Of a DNA stretch of 64,000 bases, positions 36,666-53,309 are shown piece by piece; the first letter of the stretch is position 1, and each line of letters starts with the position of its first letter. The position numbers were made by a program, and so were the translations under genes. This DNA comes from Balanoglossus misakiensis (Eukaryota > Hemichordata). The stretch covers positions 8,246,001 to 8,310,000 of the forward strand of contig CM082585.2 in the NCBI GenBank assembly GCA_040954595.2, in the 5' to 3' direction. The notes beneath the pieces were generated by a model. The model did no database searches, was not told the DNA's origin, and was given only the letters and a program-made list of their open reading frames with translations.

Positions 36666-39600
36666 GATAAAAAACGCAGCATAGATATTGAAATGAATTG
36701 GATTTATGAAAATGATAAAAATTACAATGATAATGTCGTTAAAAGTTCTCCAAAAAAAAGAAATAGAAAAAAAGTGGTCTCGAACCAACGTCATTTGACA
36801 CCTTCAGGTAAAAGCCTAGCCTTCCTGAACCCTTCGCCATCACCATGTGTACTCGAAAAGTCGGAATTTTACCGCACTATATTGCAGCACAACTACCATG
36901 ATCTTATTTGCACCGCAGCGGTGCAATTCTTATTTGCACCGCAGCGGTGCAAATAAGATCACCGCAGCGGTGCAAATAAGAGTTCCCTGCACCGCAACGA
37001 TCTGACCGTTCTTTATTCACTCCTCGACGACAAAAACGTTTTATTACGGCCCAAATAACGACTTTTTCGCTTCTTGGTTGGACATGCGGACGGAAAGACA
37101 CGGTTTTAGCGAGTTTATCTTTCTCTCTCCTGAGCACTCCGTATTCAGACTTGTCCAAGTGAACCGCGACAAAAAAAATGACCAAGTTTCCCAGCATGTT
37201 TCTTATACCCGACAGATAAAAAACGCAGCGTAGATATTGAAATGAATTGGATTTATGAAAATGATAAAAATTACAATGATAATGTCGTTAAAAGTTCTCA
37301 AAAAAAAAAGAAATAGAAAAAAAAGTGGTCTCGAACCAACGTCATTTGACACCTTCAGGTAAAAGCCTAGCCTTCCTGAACCCTTCGCCATCACCATGTG
37401 TACTCGAAAAGTCGGAATTTTACCGCACTATATTGCAGCACAACTACCATGATCTTATTTGCACCGCAGCGGTGCAATTCTTATTTGCACCGCAGCGGTG
37501 CAAATAAGATCACCGCAGCGGTGCAAATAAGAGTTCCCTGCACCGCAACGATCTGACCGTTCTTTATTCACTCCTCGACGACAAAAACGTTTTATTACGG
37601 CCCAAATAACGACTTTTTCGCTTCTTGGTTGGACATGCGGACGGAAAGACACGGTTTTAGCGAGTTTATCTTTCTCTCTCCTGAGCACTCCGTATTCAGA
37701 CTTGCCCAAGTGCACCGCGACAAAAAAATGACCAAGTTTCCCAGCATGTTTCTTATACCCGACAGATAAAAAACGCAGCACAGATATTGAAATGAATTGG
37801 ATTTATGAAAATGATAAAAATTACAATGATAATGTCGTTAAAAGTTCTCCAAAAAAAAGAAATAGAAAAAAAGTGGTCTCGAACCAACGTCATTTGACAC
37901 CTTCAGGTAAAAGCCTAGCCTTCCTGAACCCTTCGCCATCACCATGTGTACTCGAAAAGTCGGAATTTTACCGCACTATATTGCAGCACAACTACCATGA
38001 TCTTATTTGCACCGCAGCGGTGCAATTCTTATTTGCACCGCAGCGGTGCAAATAAGATCACCGCAGCGGTGCAAATAAGAGTTCCCTGCACCGCAACGAT
38101 CTGACCGTTCTTTATTCACTCCTCGACGACAAAAACGTTTTATTACGGCCCAAATAACGACTTTTTCGCTTCTTGGTTGGTCACGCGGACGGAAAAACTC
38201 GGTTTTAGCGAGTTTATCTTTCTCTCTCCTGAACACTCCGTATTCAGACTTGACGGAGTGAACCGCGACAAAAAATGACCAAGTTTCCCTGCATGTTTCT
38301 TATACCCGACAGATAAAAAACGCAGCATAGATATTGAAATGAATTGTATTTATGAAAATGATAAAAATTACAATGATAATGTCGTTAAAAGTTCTCCAAA
38401 AAAAAGAAATAGAAAAAAAAGTGGTCTCGAACCAACGTCATTTGACACTTTCAGGTAAAAGCCTAGCCTTCCTGAACCCTTCGCCATCACCATGTGTACT
38501 CGAAAAGTCGGAATTTTACCGCACTATATTGCAGCACAACTACCATGATCTTATTTGCACCGCAGCGGTGCAATTCTTATTTGCACCGCAGCGGTGCAAA
38601 TAAGATCACCGCAGCGGTGCAAATAAGAGTTCCCTGCACCGCAACGATCTGACCGTTCTTTATTCACTCCTCGACGACAAAAACGTTTTATTACGGCCCA
38701 AATAACGACTTTTTCGCTTCTTGGTTGGTCACGCGGACGGAAAAACTCGGTTTTAGCGAGTTTATCTTTCTCTCTCCTGAACACTCCGTATTCAGACTTG
38801 CCCAAGTGAACCGCGACAAAAAAAATGACCAAGTTTCCAAGCATGTTTCTTATACCCGACAGATAAAAAACGCAGCATAGATATTGAAATGAATTGGATT
38901 TATGAAAATGATAAAAATTACAATGATAATGTCGTTAATTGTTCTCCAAAAAAAAAAGAAATAGAAAAAAAGTGGTCTCGAACCAACGTCATTTGACACC
39001 TTCAGGTAAAAGCCTAGCCTTCCTGAACCCTTCGCCATCACCATGTGTACTCGAAAAGTCGGAATTTTACCGCACTATATTGCAGCACAACTACCATGAT
39101 CTTATTTGCACCGCAGCGGTGCAATTCTTATTTGCACCGCAGCGGTGCAAATAAGATCACCGCAGCGGTGCAAATAAGAGTTCCCTGCACCGCAACGATC
39201 TGACCGTTCTTTATTCACTCCTCGACGACAAAAACGTTTTATTACGGCCCAAATAACGACTTTTTCGCTTCTTGGTTGGACATGCGGACGGAAAGACACG
39301 GTTTTAGCGAGTTTATCTTTCTCTCTCCTGAGCACTCCGTATTCAGACTTGTCCAAGTGAACCGCGACAAAAAAAATGACCAAGTTTCCCAGCATGTTTC
39401 TTATACCCGACAGATAAAAAACGCAGCGTAGATATTGAAATGAATTGGATTTATGAAAATGATAAAAATTACAATGATAATGTCGTTAAAAGTTCTCAAA
39501 AAAAAAAGAAATAGAAAAAAAAGTGGTCTCGAACCAACGTCATTTGACACCTTCAGGTAAAAGCCTAGCCTTCCTGAACCCTTCGCCATCACCATGTGTA

Positions 39601-40509
39601 CTCGAAAAGTCGGAATTTTACCGCACTATATTGCAGCACAACTACCATGATCTTATTTGCACCGCAGCGGTGCAATTCTTATTTGCACCGCAGCGGTGCA
39701 AATAAGATCACCGCAGCGGTGCAAATAAGAGTTCCCTGCACCGCAACGATCTGACCGTTCTTTATTCACTCCTCGACGACAAAAACGTTTTATTACGGCC
39801 CAAATAACGACTTTTTCGCTTCTTGGTTGGACATGCGGACGGAAAGACACGGTTTTAGCGAGTTTATCTTTCTCTCTCCTGAGCACTCCGTATTCAGACT
39901 TGCCCAAGTGCACCGCGACAAAAAAATGACCAAGTTTCCCAGCATGTTTCTTATACCCGACAGATAAAAAACGCAGCACAGATATTGAAATGAATTGGAT
40001 TTATGAAAATGATAAAAATTACAATGATAATGTCGTTAAAAGTTCTCCAAAAAAAAGAAATAGAAAAAAAGTGGTCTCGAACCAACGTCATTTGACACCT
40101 TCAGGTAAAAGCCTAGCCTTCCTGAACCCTTCGCCATCACCATGTGTACTCGAAAAGTCGGAATTTTACCGCACTATATTGCAGCACAACTACCATGATC
40201 TTATTTGCACCGCAGCGGTGCAATTCTTATTTGCACCGCAGCGGTGCAAATAAGATCACCGCAGCGGTGCAAATAAGAGTTCCCTGCACCGCAACGATCT
40301 GACCGTTCTTTATTCACTCCTCGACGACAAAAACGTTTTATTACGGCCCAAATAACGACTTTTTCGCTTCTTGGTTGGTCACGCGGACGGAAAAACTCGG
40401 TTTTAGCGAGTTTATCTTTCTCTCTCCTGAACACTCCGTATTCAGACTTGACGGAGTGAACCGCGACAAAAAATGACCAAGTTTCCCTGCATGTTTCTTA
40501 TACCCGACA
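36666..40509. repeat. higher-order repeat, 4 monomers (2198 bp)
   Basis: Monomers at 36666, 37217 and 37765 are matched by those at 38864, 39415 and 39963 in length (551/548/548-547) and in diagnostic variants, an offset of 2198 bp. Confidence 0.75.
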
Positions 40510-43256
40510 GATAAAAAACGCAGCATAGATATTGAAATGAATTGTATTTATGAAAATGATAAAAATTACAATGATAATGTCGTTAAAAGTTCTCCAAAAA
40601 AAAGAAATAGAAAAAAAAGTGGTCTCGAACCAACGTCATTTGACACCTTCAGGTAAAAGCCTAGCCTTCCTGAACCCTTCGCCACCACCATGTGTACTCA
40701 AAAGTCGGAATTTTACCGCACTATATTGCAGCACAACTACCATGATCTTATTTGCACCGCAGCGGTGCAATTCTTATTTGCACCGCAGCGGTGCAAATAA
40801 GATCACCGCAGCGGTGCAAATAAGAGTTCCCTGCACCGCAACGATCTGACCGTTCTTTATTCACTCCTCGACGACAAAAACGTTTTATTACGGCCCAAAT
40901 AACGACTTTTTCGCTTCTTGGTTGGACATGCGGACGGAAAGACACGGTTTTAGCGAGTTTATCTTTCTCTCTCCTGAACACTCCGTATTCAGACTTGACG
41001 GAGTGAACCGCGACAAAAAATGACCAAGTTTCCCTGCATGTTTCTTATACCCGACAGATAAAAAACGCAGCATAGATATTGAAATGAATTGTATTTATGA
41101 AAATGATAAAAATTACAATGATAATGTCGTTAAAAGTTCTCCATAAAAAAAGAAATAGAAAAAAAGTGGTCTCGAACCAACGTCATTTGACACGTTCAGG
41201 TAAAAGCCTAGCCTTCCTGAACCCTTCGCCACCACCATGTGTACTCGAAAAGTTGGAATTTTACCGCACTATATTGCAGCACAACTACCATGATCTTATT
41301 TGCACCGCAGCGGTGCAATTCTTATTTGCACCGCAGCGGTGCAAATAAGATCACCGCAGCGGTGCAAATAAGAGTTCCCTGCACCGCAACGATCTGACCG
41401 TTCTTTATTCACTCCTCGACGACAAAAACGTTTTATTACGGCCCAAATAACGACTTTTTCGCTTCTTGGTTGGACATGCGGACGGAAAGACACGGTTTTA
41501 GCGAGTTTATCTTTCTCTCTCCTGAACACTCCGTATTCAGACTTGACGGAGTGAACCGCGACAAAAAATGACCAAGTTTCCCAGCATGTTTCTTATACCC
41601 GACAGATAAAAAACGCAGCATAGATATTGAAATGAATTGTATTTATGAAAATGATAAAAATTACAATGATAATGTCGTTAAAAGTTCTCCAAAAAAAAAG
41701 AAATAGAAAAAAAAGTGGTCTCGAACCAACGTCATTTGACACCTTCAGGTAAAAGCCTAGCCTTCCTGAACCCTTCGCCACCACCATGTGTACTCGAAAA
41801 GTCGGAATTTTACCGCACTATATTGCAGCACAACTACCATGATCTTATTTGCACCGCAGCGGTGCAATTCTTATTTGCACCGCAGCGGTGCAAATAAGAT
41901 CACCGCAGCGGTGCAAATAAGAGTTCCCTGCACCGCAACGATCTGACCGTTCTTTATTCACTCCTCGACGACAAAAACGTTTTATTACGGCCCAAATAAC
42001 GACTTTTTCGCTTCTTGGTTGGACATGCGGACGGAAAGACACGGTTTTAGCGAGTTTATCTTTCTCTCTCCTGAACACTCCGTATTCAGACTTGACGGAG
42101 TGAACCGCGACAAAAAATGACCAAGTTTCCCTGCATGTTTCTTATACCCGACAGATAAAAAACGCAGCATAGATATTGAAATGAATTGTATTTATGAAAA
42201 TGATAAAAATTACAATGATAATGTCGTTAAAAGTTCTCCAAAAAAAAAGAAATAGAAAAAAAGTGGTCTCGAACCAACGTCATTTGACACGTTCAGGTAA
42301 AAGCCTAGCCTTCCTGAACCCTTCGCCACCACCATGTGTACTCGAAAAGTTGGAATTTTACCGCACTATATTGCAGCACAACTACCATGATCTTATTTGC
42401 ACCGCAGCGGTGCAATTCTTATTTGCACCGCAGCGGTGCAAATAAGATCACCGCAGCGGTGCAAATAAGAGTTCCCTGCACCGCAACGATCTGACCGTTC
42501 TTTATTCACTCCTCGACGACAAAAACGTTTTATTACGGCCCAAATAACGACTTTTTCGCTTCTTGGTTGGACATGCGGACGGAAAGACACGGTTTTAGCG
42601 AGTTTATCTTTCTCTCTCCTGAGCACTCCGTATTCAGACTTGCCCAAGTGCACCGCGACAAAAAAAATGACCAAGTTTCCCAGCATGTTTCTTATACCCG
42701 ACAGATAAAAAACGCAGCATAGATATTGAAATGAATTGGATTTATGAAAATGATAAAAATTACAATGATAATGTCGTTAAAAGTTCTCCAAAAAAAAAGA
42801 AATAGAAAAAAAAATGGTCTCGAACCAACGTCATTTGACACGTTCAGGTAAAAGCCTAGCCTTCCTGAACCCTTCGCCATCACCATGTGTACTCGAAAAG
42901 TCGGAATTTTACCGCACTATATTGCAGCACAACTACCATGATCTTATTTGCACCGCAGCGGTGCAATTCTTATTTGCACCGCAGCGGTGCAAATAAGATC
43001 ACCGCAGCGGTGCAAATAAGAGTTCCCTGCACCGCAACGATCTGACCGTTCTTTATTCACTCCTCGACGACAAAAACGTTTTATTACGGCCCAAATAACG
43101 ACTTTTTCGCTTCTTGGTTGGACATGCGGACGGAAAGACACGGTTTTAGCGAGTTTATCTTTCTCTCTCCTGAGCACTCCGTATTCAGACTTGCCCAAGT
43201 GCACCGCGACAAAAAAAATGACCAAGTTTCCCAGCATGTTTCTTATACCCGACAGA

Positions 43257-46200
43257 TAAAAAACGCAGCATAGATATTGAAATGAATTGGATTTATGAAA
43301 ATGATAAAAATTACAATGATAATGTCGTTAAAAGTTCTCCAAAAAAAAAGAAATAGAAAAAAAAATGGTCTCGAACCAACGTCATTTGACACGTTCAGGT
43401 AAAAGCCTAGCCTTCCTGAACCCTTCGCCATCACCATGTGTACTCGAAAAGTCGGAATTTTACCGCACTATATTGCAGCACAACTACCATGATCTTATTT
43501 GCACCGCAGCGGTGCAATTCTTATTTGCACCGCAGCGGTGCAAATAAGATCACCGCAGCGGTGCAAATAAGAGTTCCCTGCACCGCAACGATCTGACCGT
43601 TCTTTATTCACTCCTCGACGACAAAAACGTTTTATTACGGCCCAAATAACGACTTTTTCGCTTCTTGGTTGGACATGCGGACGGAAAGACACGGTTTTAG
43701 CGAGTTTATCTTTCTCTCGCCTGAACACTCCGTATTCAGACTTGACGGAGTGAACCGCGACAAAAAATGACCAAGTTTCCCTGCATGTTTCTTATACCCG
43801 ACAGATAAAAAACGCAGCATAGATATTGAAATGAATTGGATTTATGAAAATGATAAAAATTACAATGATAATGTCGTTAAAAGTTCTCCAAAAAAAAAGA
43901 AATAGAAAAAAAAATGGTCTCGAACCAACGTCATTTGACACGTTCAGGTAAAAGCCTAGCCTTCCTGAACCCTTCGCCACCACCATGTGTACTCAAAAAG
44001 TTGGAATTTTACCGCACTATATTGCAGCACAACTACCATGATCTTATTTGCACCGCAGCGGTGCAATTCTTATTTGCACCGCAGCGGTGCAAATAAGATC
44101 ACCGCAGCGGTGCAAATAAGAGTTCCCTGCACCGCAACGATCTGACCGTTCTTTATTCACTCCTCGACGACAAAAACGTTTTATTACGGCCCAAATAACG
44201 ACTTTTTCGCTTCTTGGTTGGACATGCGGACGGAAAGACACGGTTTTAGCGAGTTTATCTTTCTCTCGCCTGAACACTCCGTATTCAGACTTGACGGAGT
44301 GAACCGCGACAAAAAATGACCAAGTTTCCCTGCATGTTTCTTATACCCGACAGATAAAAAACGCAGCATAGATATTGAAATGAATTGGATTTATGAAAAT
44401 GATAAAAATTACAATGATAATGTCGTTAAAAGTTCTCCAAAAAAAAAGAAATAGAAAAAAAAATGGTCTCGAACCAACGTCATTTGACACGTTCAGGTAA
44501 AAGCCTAGCCTTCCTGAACCCTTCGCCACCACCATGTGTACTCGAAAAGTTGGAATTTTACCGCACTATATTGCAGCACAACTACCATGATCTTATTTGC
44601 ACCGCAGCGGTGCAATTCTTATTTGCACCGCAGCGGTGCAAATAAGATCACCGCAGCGGTGCAAATAAGAGTTCCCTGCACCGCAACGATCTGACCGTTC
44701 TTTATTCACTCCTCGACGACAAAAACGTTTTATTACGGCCCAAATAACGACTTTTTCGCTTCTTGGTTGGACATGCGGACGGAAAGACACGGTTTTAGCG
44801 AGTTTATCTTTCTCTCGCCTGAACACTCCGTATTCAGACTTGACGGAGTGAACCGCGACAAAAAATGACCAAGTTTCCCTGCATGTTTCTTATACCCGAC
44901 AGATAAAAAACGCAGCATAGATATTGAAATGAATTGGATTTATGAAAATGATAAAAATTACAATGATAATGTCGTTAAAAGTTCTCCAAAAAAAAGAAAT
45001 AGAAAAAAAATGGTCTCGAACCAACGTCATTTGACACGTTCAGGTAAAAGCCTAGCCTTCATGAACCCTTCGCCATCACCATGTGTACTCGAAAAGTAGG
45101 AATTTTACCGCACTATATTGCAGCACAACTACCATGATCTTATTTGCACCGCAGCGGTGCAATTCTTATTTGCACCGCAGCGGTGCAAATAAGATCACCG
45201 CAGCGGTGCAAATAAGAGTTCCCTGCACCGCAACGATCTGACCGTTCTTTATTCACTCCTCGACGACAAAGACGTTTTATTACGGCCCAAATAACGACTT
45301 TTTCGCTTCTTGGTTGGACATGCGGACGGAAAGACACGGTTTTAGCGAGTTTATCTTTCTCTCTCCTGAGCACTCCGTATTCAGACTTGCCCAAGTGCAC
45401 CGCGACAAAAAAAATGACCAAGTTTCCCAGCATGTTTCTTATACCCGACAGATAAAAAACGCAGCATAGATATTGAAATGAATTGGATTTATGAAAATGA
45501 TAAAAATTACAATGATAATGTCGTTAAAAGTTCTCCAAAAAAAAAGAAATAGAAAAAAAAATGGTCTCGAACCAACGTCATTTGACACCTTCAGGTAAAA
45601 GCCTAGCCTTCCTGAACCCTTCGCCACCACCATGTGTACTCGAAAAGTTGGAATTTTACCGCACTATATTGCAGCACAACTACCATGATCTTATTTGCAC
45701 CGCAGCGGTGCAATTCTTATTTGCACCGCAGCGGTGCAAATAAGATCACCGCAGCGGTGCAAATAAGAGTTCCCTGCACCGCAACGATCTGACCGTTCTT
45801 TATTCACTCCTCGACGACAAAGACGTTTTATTACGGCCCAAATAACGACTTTTTCGCTTCTTGGTTGGACATGCGGACGGAAAGACACGGTTTTAGCGAG
45901 TTTATCTTTCTCTCTCCTGAGCACTCCGTATTCAGACTTGCCCAAGTGCACCGCGACAAAAAAAAATGACCAAGTTTCCCAGCATGTTTCTTATACCCGA
46001 CAGATAAAAAACGCAGCATAGATATTGAAATGAATTGGATTTATGAAAATGATAAAAATTACAATGATAATGTCGTTAAAAGTTCTCCAAAAAAAAAGAA
46101 ATAGAAAACAAATGGTCTCGAACCAACGTCATTTGACACGTTCAGGTAAAAGCCTAGCCTTCCTGAACCCTTCGCCATCACCATGTGTACTCGAAAAGTC

Positions 46201-49200
46201 GGAATTTTACCGCACTATATTGCAGCACAACTACCATGATCTTATTTGCACCGCAGCGGTGCAATTCTTATTTGCACCGCAGCGGTGCAAATAAGATCAC
46301 CGCAGCGGTGCAAATAAGAGTTCCCTGCACCGCAACGATCTGACCGTTCTTTATTCACTCCTCGACGACAAAAACGTTTTATTACGGCCCAAATAACGAC
46401 TTTTTCGCTTCTTGGTTGGACATGCGGACGGAAAGACACGGTTTTAGCGAGTTTATCTTTCTCTCGCCTGAACACTCCGTATTCAGACTTGACGGAGTGA
46501 ACCGCGACAAAAAATGACCAAGTTTCCCTGCATGTTTCTTATACCCGACAGATAAAAAACGCAGCATAGATATTGAAATGAATTGGATTTATGAAAATGA
46601 TAAAAATTACAATGATAATGTCGTTAAAAGTTCTCCAAAAAAAAAGAAATAGAAAACAAATGGTCTCGAACCAACGTCATTTGACACGTTCAGGTAAAAG
46701 CCTAGCCTTCCTGAACCCTTCGCCATCACCATGTGTACTCGAAAAGTCGGAATTTTACCGCACTATATTGCAGCACAACTACCATGATCTTATTTGCACC
46801 GCAGCGGTGCAATTCTTATTTGCACCGCAGCGGTGCAAATAAGATCACCGCAGCGGTGCAAATAAGAGTTCCCTGCACCGCAACGATCTGACCGTTCTTT
46901 ATTCACTCCTCGACGACAAAAACGTTTTATTACGGCCCAAATAACGACTTTTTCGCTTCTTGGTTGGACATGCGGACGGAAAGACACGGTTTTAGCGAGT
47001 TTATCTTTCTCTCGCCTGAACACTCCGTATTCAGACTTGACGGAGTGAACCGCGACAAAAAATGACCAAGTTTCCCTGCATGTTTCTTATACCCGACAGA
47101 TAAAAAACGCAGCATAGATATTGAAATGAATTGGATTTATGAAAATGATAAAAATTACAATGATAATGTCGTTAAAAGTTCTCCAAAAAAAAAGAAATAG
47201 AAAAAAAAATGGTCTCGAACCAACGTCATTTGACACGTTCAGGTAAAAGCCTAGCCTTCCTGAACCCTTCGCCACCACCATGTGTACTCAAAAAGTTGGA
47301 ATTTTACCGCACTATATTGCAGCACAACTACCATGATCTTATTTGCACCGCAGCGGTGCAATTCTTATTTGCACCGCAGCGGTGCAAATAAGATCACCGC
47401 AGCGGTGCAAATAAGAGTTCCCTGCACCGCAACGATCTGACCGTTCTTTATTCACTCCTCGACGACAAAAACGTTTTATTACGGCCCAAATAACGACTTT
47501 TTCGCTTCTTGGTTGGACATGCGGACGGAAAGACACGGTTTTAGCGAGTTTATCTTTCTCTCGCCTGAACACTCCGTATTCAGACTTGACGGAGTGAACC
47601 GCGACAAAAAATGACCAAGTTTCCCTGCATGTTTCTTATACCCGACAGATAAAAAACGCAGCATAGATATTGAAATGAATTGGATTTATGAAAATGATAA
47701 AAATTACAATGATAATGTCGTTAAAAGTTCTCCAAAAAAAAAGAAATAGAAAAAAAAATGGTCTCGAACCAACGTCATTTGACACGTTCAGGTAAAAGCC
47801 TAGCCTTCCTGAACCCTTCGCCACCACCATGTGTACTCGAAAAGTTGGAATTTTACCGCACTATATTGCAGCACAACTACCATGATCTTATTTGCACCGC
47901 AGCGGTGCAATTCTTATTTGCACCGCAGCGGTGCAAATAAGATCACCGCAGCGGTGCAAATAAGAGTTCCCTGCACCGCAACGATCTGACCGTTCTTTAT
48001 TCACTCCTCGACGACAAAAACGTTTTATTACGGCCCAAATAACGACTTTTTCGCTTCTTGGTTGGACATGCGGACGGAAAGACACGGTTTTAGCGAGTTT
48101 ATCTTTCTCTCGCCTGAACACTCCGTATTCAGACTTGACGGAGTGAACCGCGACAAAAAATGACCAAGTTTCCCTGCATGTTTCTTATACCCGACAGATA
48201 AAAAACGCAGCATAGATATTGAAATGAATTGGATTTATGAAAATGATAAAAATTACAATGATAATGTCGTTAAAAGTTCTCCAAAAAAAAGAAATAGAAA
48301 AAAAATGGTCTCGAACCAACGTCATTTGACACGTTCAGGTAAAAGCCTAGCCTTCATGAACCCTTCGCCATCACCATGTGTACTCGAAAAGTAGGAATTT
48401 TACCGCACTATATTGCAGCACAACTACCATGATCTTATTTGCACCGCAGCGGTGCAATTCTTATTTGCACCGCAGCGGTGCAAATAAGATCACCGCAGCG
48501 GTGCAAATAAGAGTTCCCTGCACCGCAACGATCTGACCGTTCTTTATTCACTCCTCGACGACAAAGACGTTTTATTACGGCCCAAATAACGACTTTTTCG
48601 CTTCTTGGTTGGACATGCGGACGGAAAGACACGGTTTTAGCGAGTTTATCTTTCTCTCTCCTGAGCACTCCGTATTCAGACTTGCCCAAGTGCACCGCGA
48701 CAAAAAAAATGACCAAGTTTCCCAGCATGTTTCTTATACCCGACAGATAAAAAACGCAGCATAGATATTGAAATGAATTGGATTTATGAAAATGATAAAA
48801 ATTACAATGATAATGTCGTTAAAAGTTCTCCAAAAAAAAAGAAATAGAAAAAAAAATGGTCTCGAACCAACGTCATTTGACACCTTCAGGTAAAAGCCTA
48901 GCCTTCCTGAACCCTTCGCCACCACCATGTGTACTCGAAAAGTTGGAATTTTACCGCACTATATTGCAGCACAACTACCATGATCTTATTTGCACCGCAG
49001 CGGTGCAATTCTTATTTGCACCGCAGCGGTGCAAATAAGATCACCGCAGCGGTGCAAATAAGAGTTCCCTGCACCGCAACGATCTGACCGTTCTTTATTC
49101 ACTCCTCGACGACAAAGACGTTTTATTACGGCCCAAATAACGACTTTTTCGCTTCTTGGTTGGACATGCGGACGGAAAGACACGGTTTTAGCGAGTTTAT

Positions 49201-49849
49201 CTTTCTCTCTCCTGAGCACTCCGTATTCAGACTTGCCCAAGTGCACCGCGACAAAAAAAATGACCAAGTTTCCCAGCATGTTTCTTATACCCGACAGATA
49301 AAAAACGCAGCATAGATATTGAAATGAATTGGATTTATGAAAATGATAAAAATTACAATGATAATGTCGTTAAAAGTTCTCCAAAAAAAAAGAAATAGAA
49401 AAAAAAATGGTCTCGAACCAACGTCATTTGACACCTTCAGGTAAAAGCCTAGCCTTCCTGAACCCTTCGCCACCACCATGTGTACTCGAAAAGTTGGAAT
49501 TTTACCGCACTATATTGCAGCACAACTACCATGATCTTATTTGCACCGCAGCGGTGCAATTCTTATTTGCACCGCAGCGGTGCAAATAAGATCACCGCAG
49601 CGGTGCAAATAAGAGTTCCCTGCACCGCAACGATCTGACCGTTCTTTATTCACTCCTCGACGACAAAGACGTTTTATTACGGCCCAAATAACGACTTTTT
49701 CGCTTCTTGGTTGGACATGCGGACGGAAAGACACGGTTTTAGCGAGTTTATCTTTCTCTCTCCTGAGCACTCCGTATTCAGACTTGCCCAAGTGAACCGC
49801 GACAAAAAAAATGACCAAGTTTCCCAGCATGTTTCTTATACCCGACAGA
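43257..49849. repeat. higher-order repeat, 6 monomers (3295 bp)
   Basis: The monomer length series 549, 549, 547, 551, 551 occurs twice with a 548 between. Rare variants (CTTCATGAA at 45057 and 48352; AAAGTAGGAA near 45096 and 48391) recur exactly 3295 bp apart. Confidence 0.8.
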
Positions 49850-50411
49850 TAAAAAACGCAGCATAGATATTGAAATGAATTGGATTTATGAAAATGATAA
49901 AAAATACAACGATAATGTCGTTAAAAGTTCTCAAAAAAAAAGAAATAGAAAAAAAAGTGGTCTCGAACCAACGTCATTTGACACCTTCAGGTAAAAGCCT
50001 AGCCTTCCTGAACCCTTCGCCATCACCATGTGTACTCGAAAAAGTCGGAAATTTACCTCACTATATTGCAGCATAACTACATTGATCTTATTTTCCCCGC
50101 AGCGGTGCAAATAAGAGTTCCCTGCACCGCAGCGGGGCGAATAAGAGTTCCCTGCCCTGCAACGTCGCGTATGAAGATCCACGTTTGTTGTTTCTCGTCT
50201 CCAATGATGTGAAGACGTCACCAATGGCAGACAATGTGTATTGTTCTGGGGGCATCATATTTATACAAGTATTACAAAACAAACGTCGCAAAAATATGCG
50301 CGCGTTTTGGATGGCAAATTATTCCACCTGTTGAATTTACCAGTGGCTTGTCAAGTATTAAAACAAAACGCGTTCTGACTGGACATCGACAGTTTGAGTC
50401 GCCGTGTAAAA

Positions 50412-53197
<2,786 letters not shown>

Positions 53198-53303
53198 CCA
53201 GACAAGCCGCGGCATTTACTGGGCATTATTTTCATAATCGCAATTTACTTTTACCATAGCAAGATTTTTATACCAGACGAGAATTCTTAGTGTTTAGATT
53301 CAC

Positions 53304-53309
53304 AATAAA
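53304..53309 (+). terminator. poly(A) signal of CNBD2-like gene
   Basis: AATAAA about 107 bases after the stop codon. Confidence 0.65.

Larger units (their letters stand above)
36117..50164. repeat. satellite array, 25 monomers of ~549 bp plus a truncated one
   Basis: Direct tandem repeat with monomers starting near 36117, 36666, 37217, 37765, 38313, 38864, 39415, 39963, 40510, 41058, 41607, 42155, 42706, 43257, 43806, 44355, 44902, 45453, 46004, 46552, 47101, 47650, 48197, 48748 and 49299; a diverged partial copy runs 49850-50164. Unit length is 547-551 bp, mostly varying in A-runs. Monomers are nearly identical, with shared single-base variants. Each has an A-rich segment, a tRNA-like segment (minus strand), a palindrome cluster and about 260 bp of unique sequence. 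Open frames of 60-108 codons recur in every unit on both strands but shift frame between units, and I treat them as noncoding. Confidence 0.97.

Noticed and set aside
36355-49830. Recurring 60-108-codon open frames in each satellite monomer on both strands
   Set aside because: They arise from repetition of one unit; start positions and frames shift with A-run indels, they overlap the palindrome and tRNA-like parts, and no domain is recognisable.
36351-50164. A CRISPR array, because of regular palindromic repeats
   Set aside because: The period is ~549 bp, the intervening sequence is itself repeated and not unique spacers, and the surrounding genes are animal genes.
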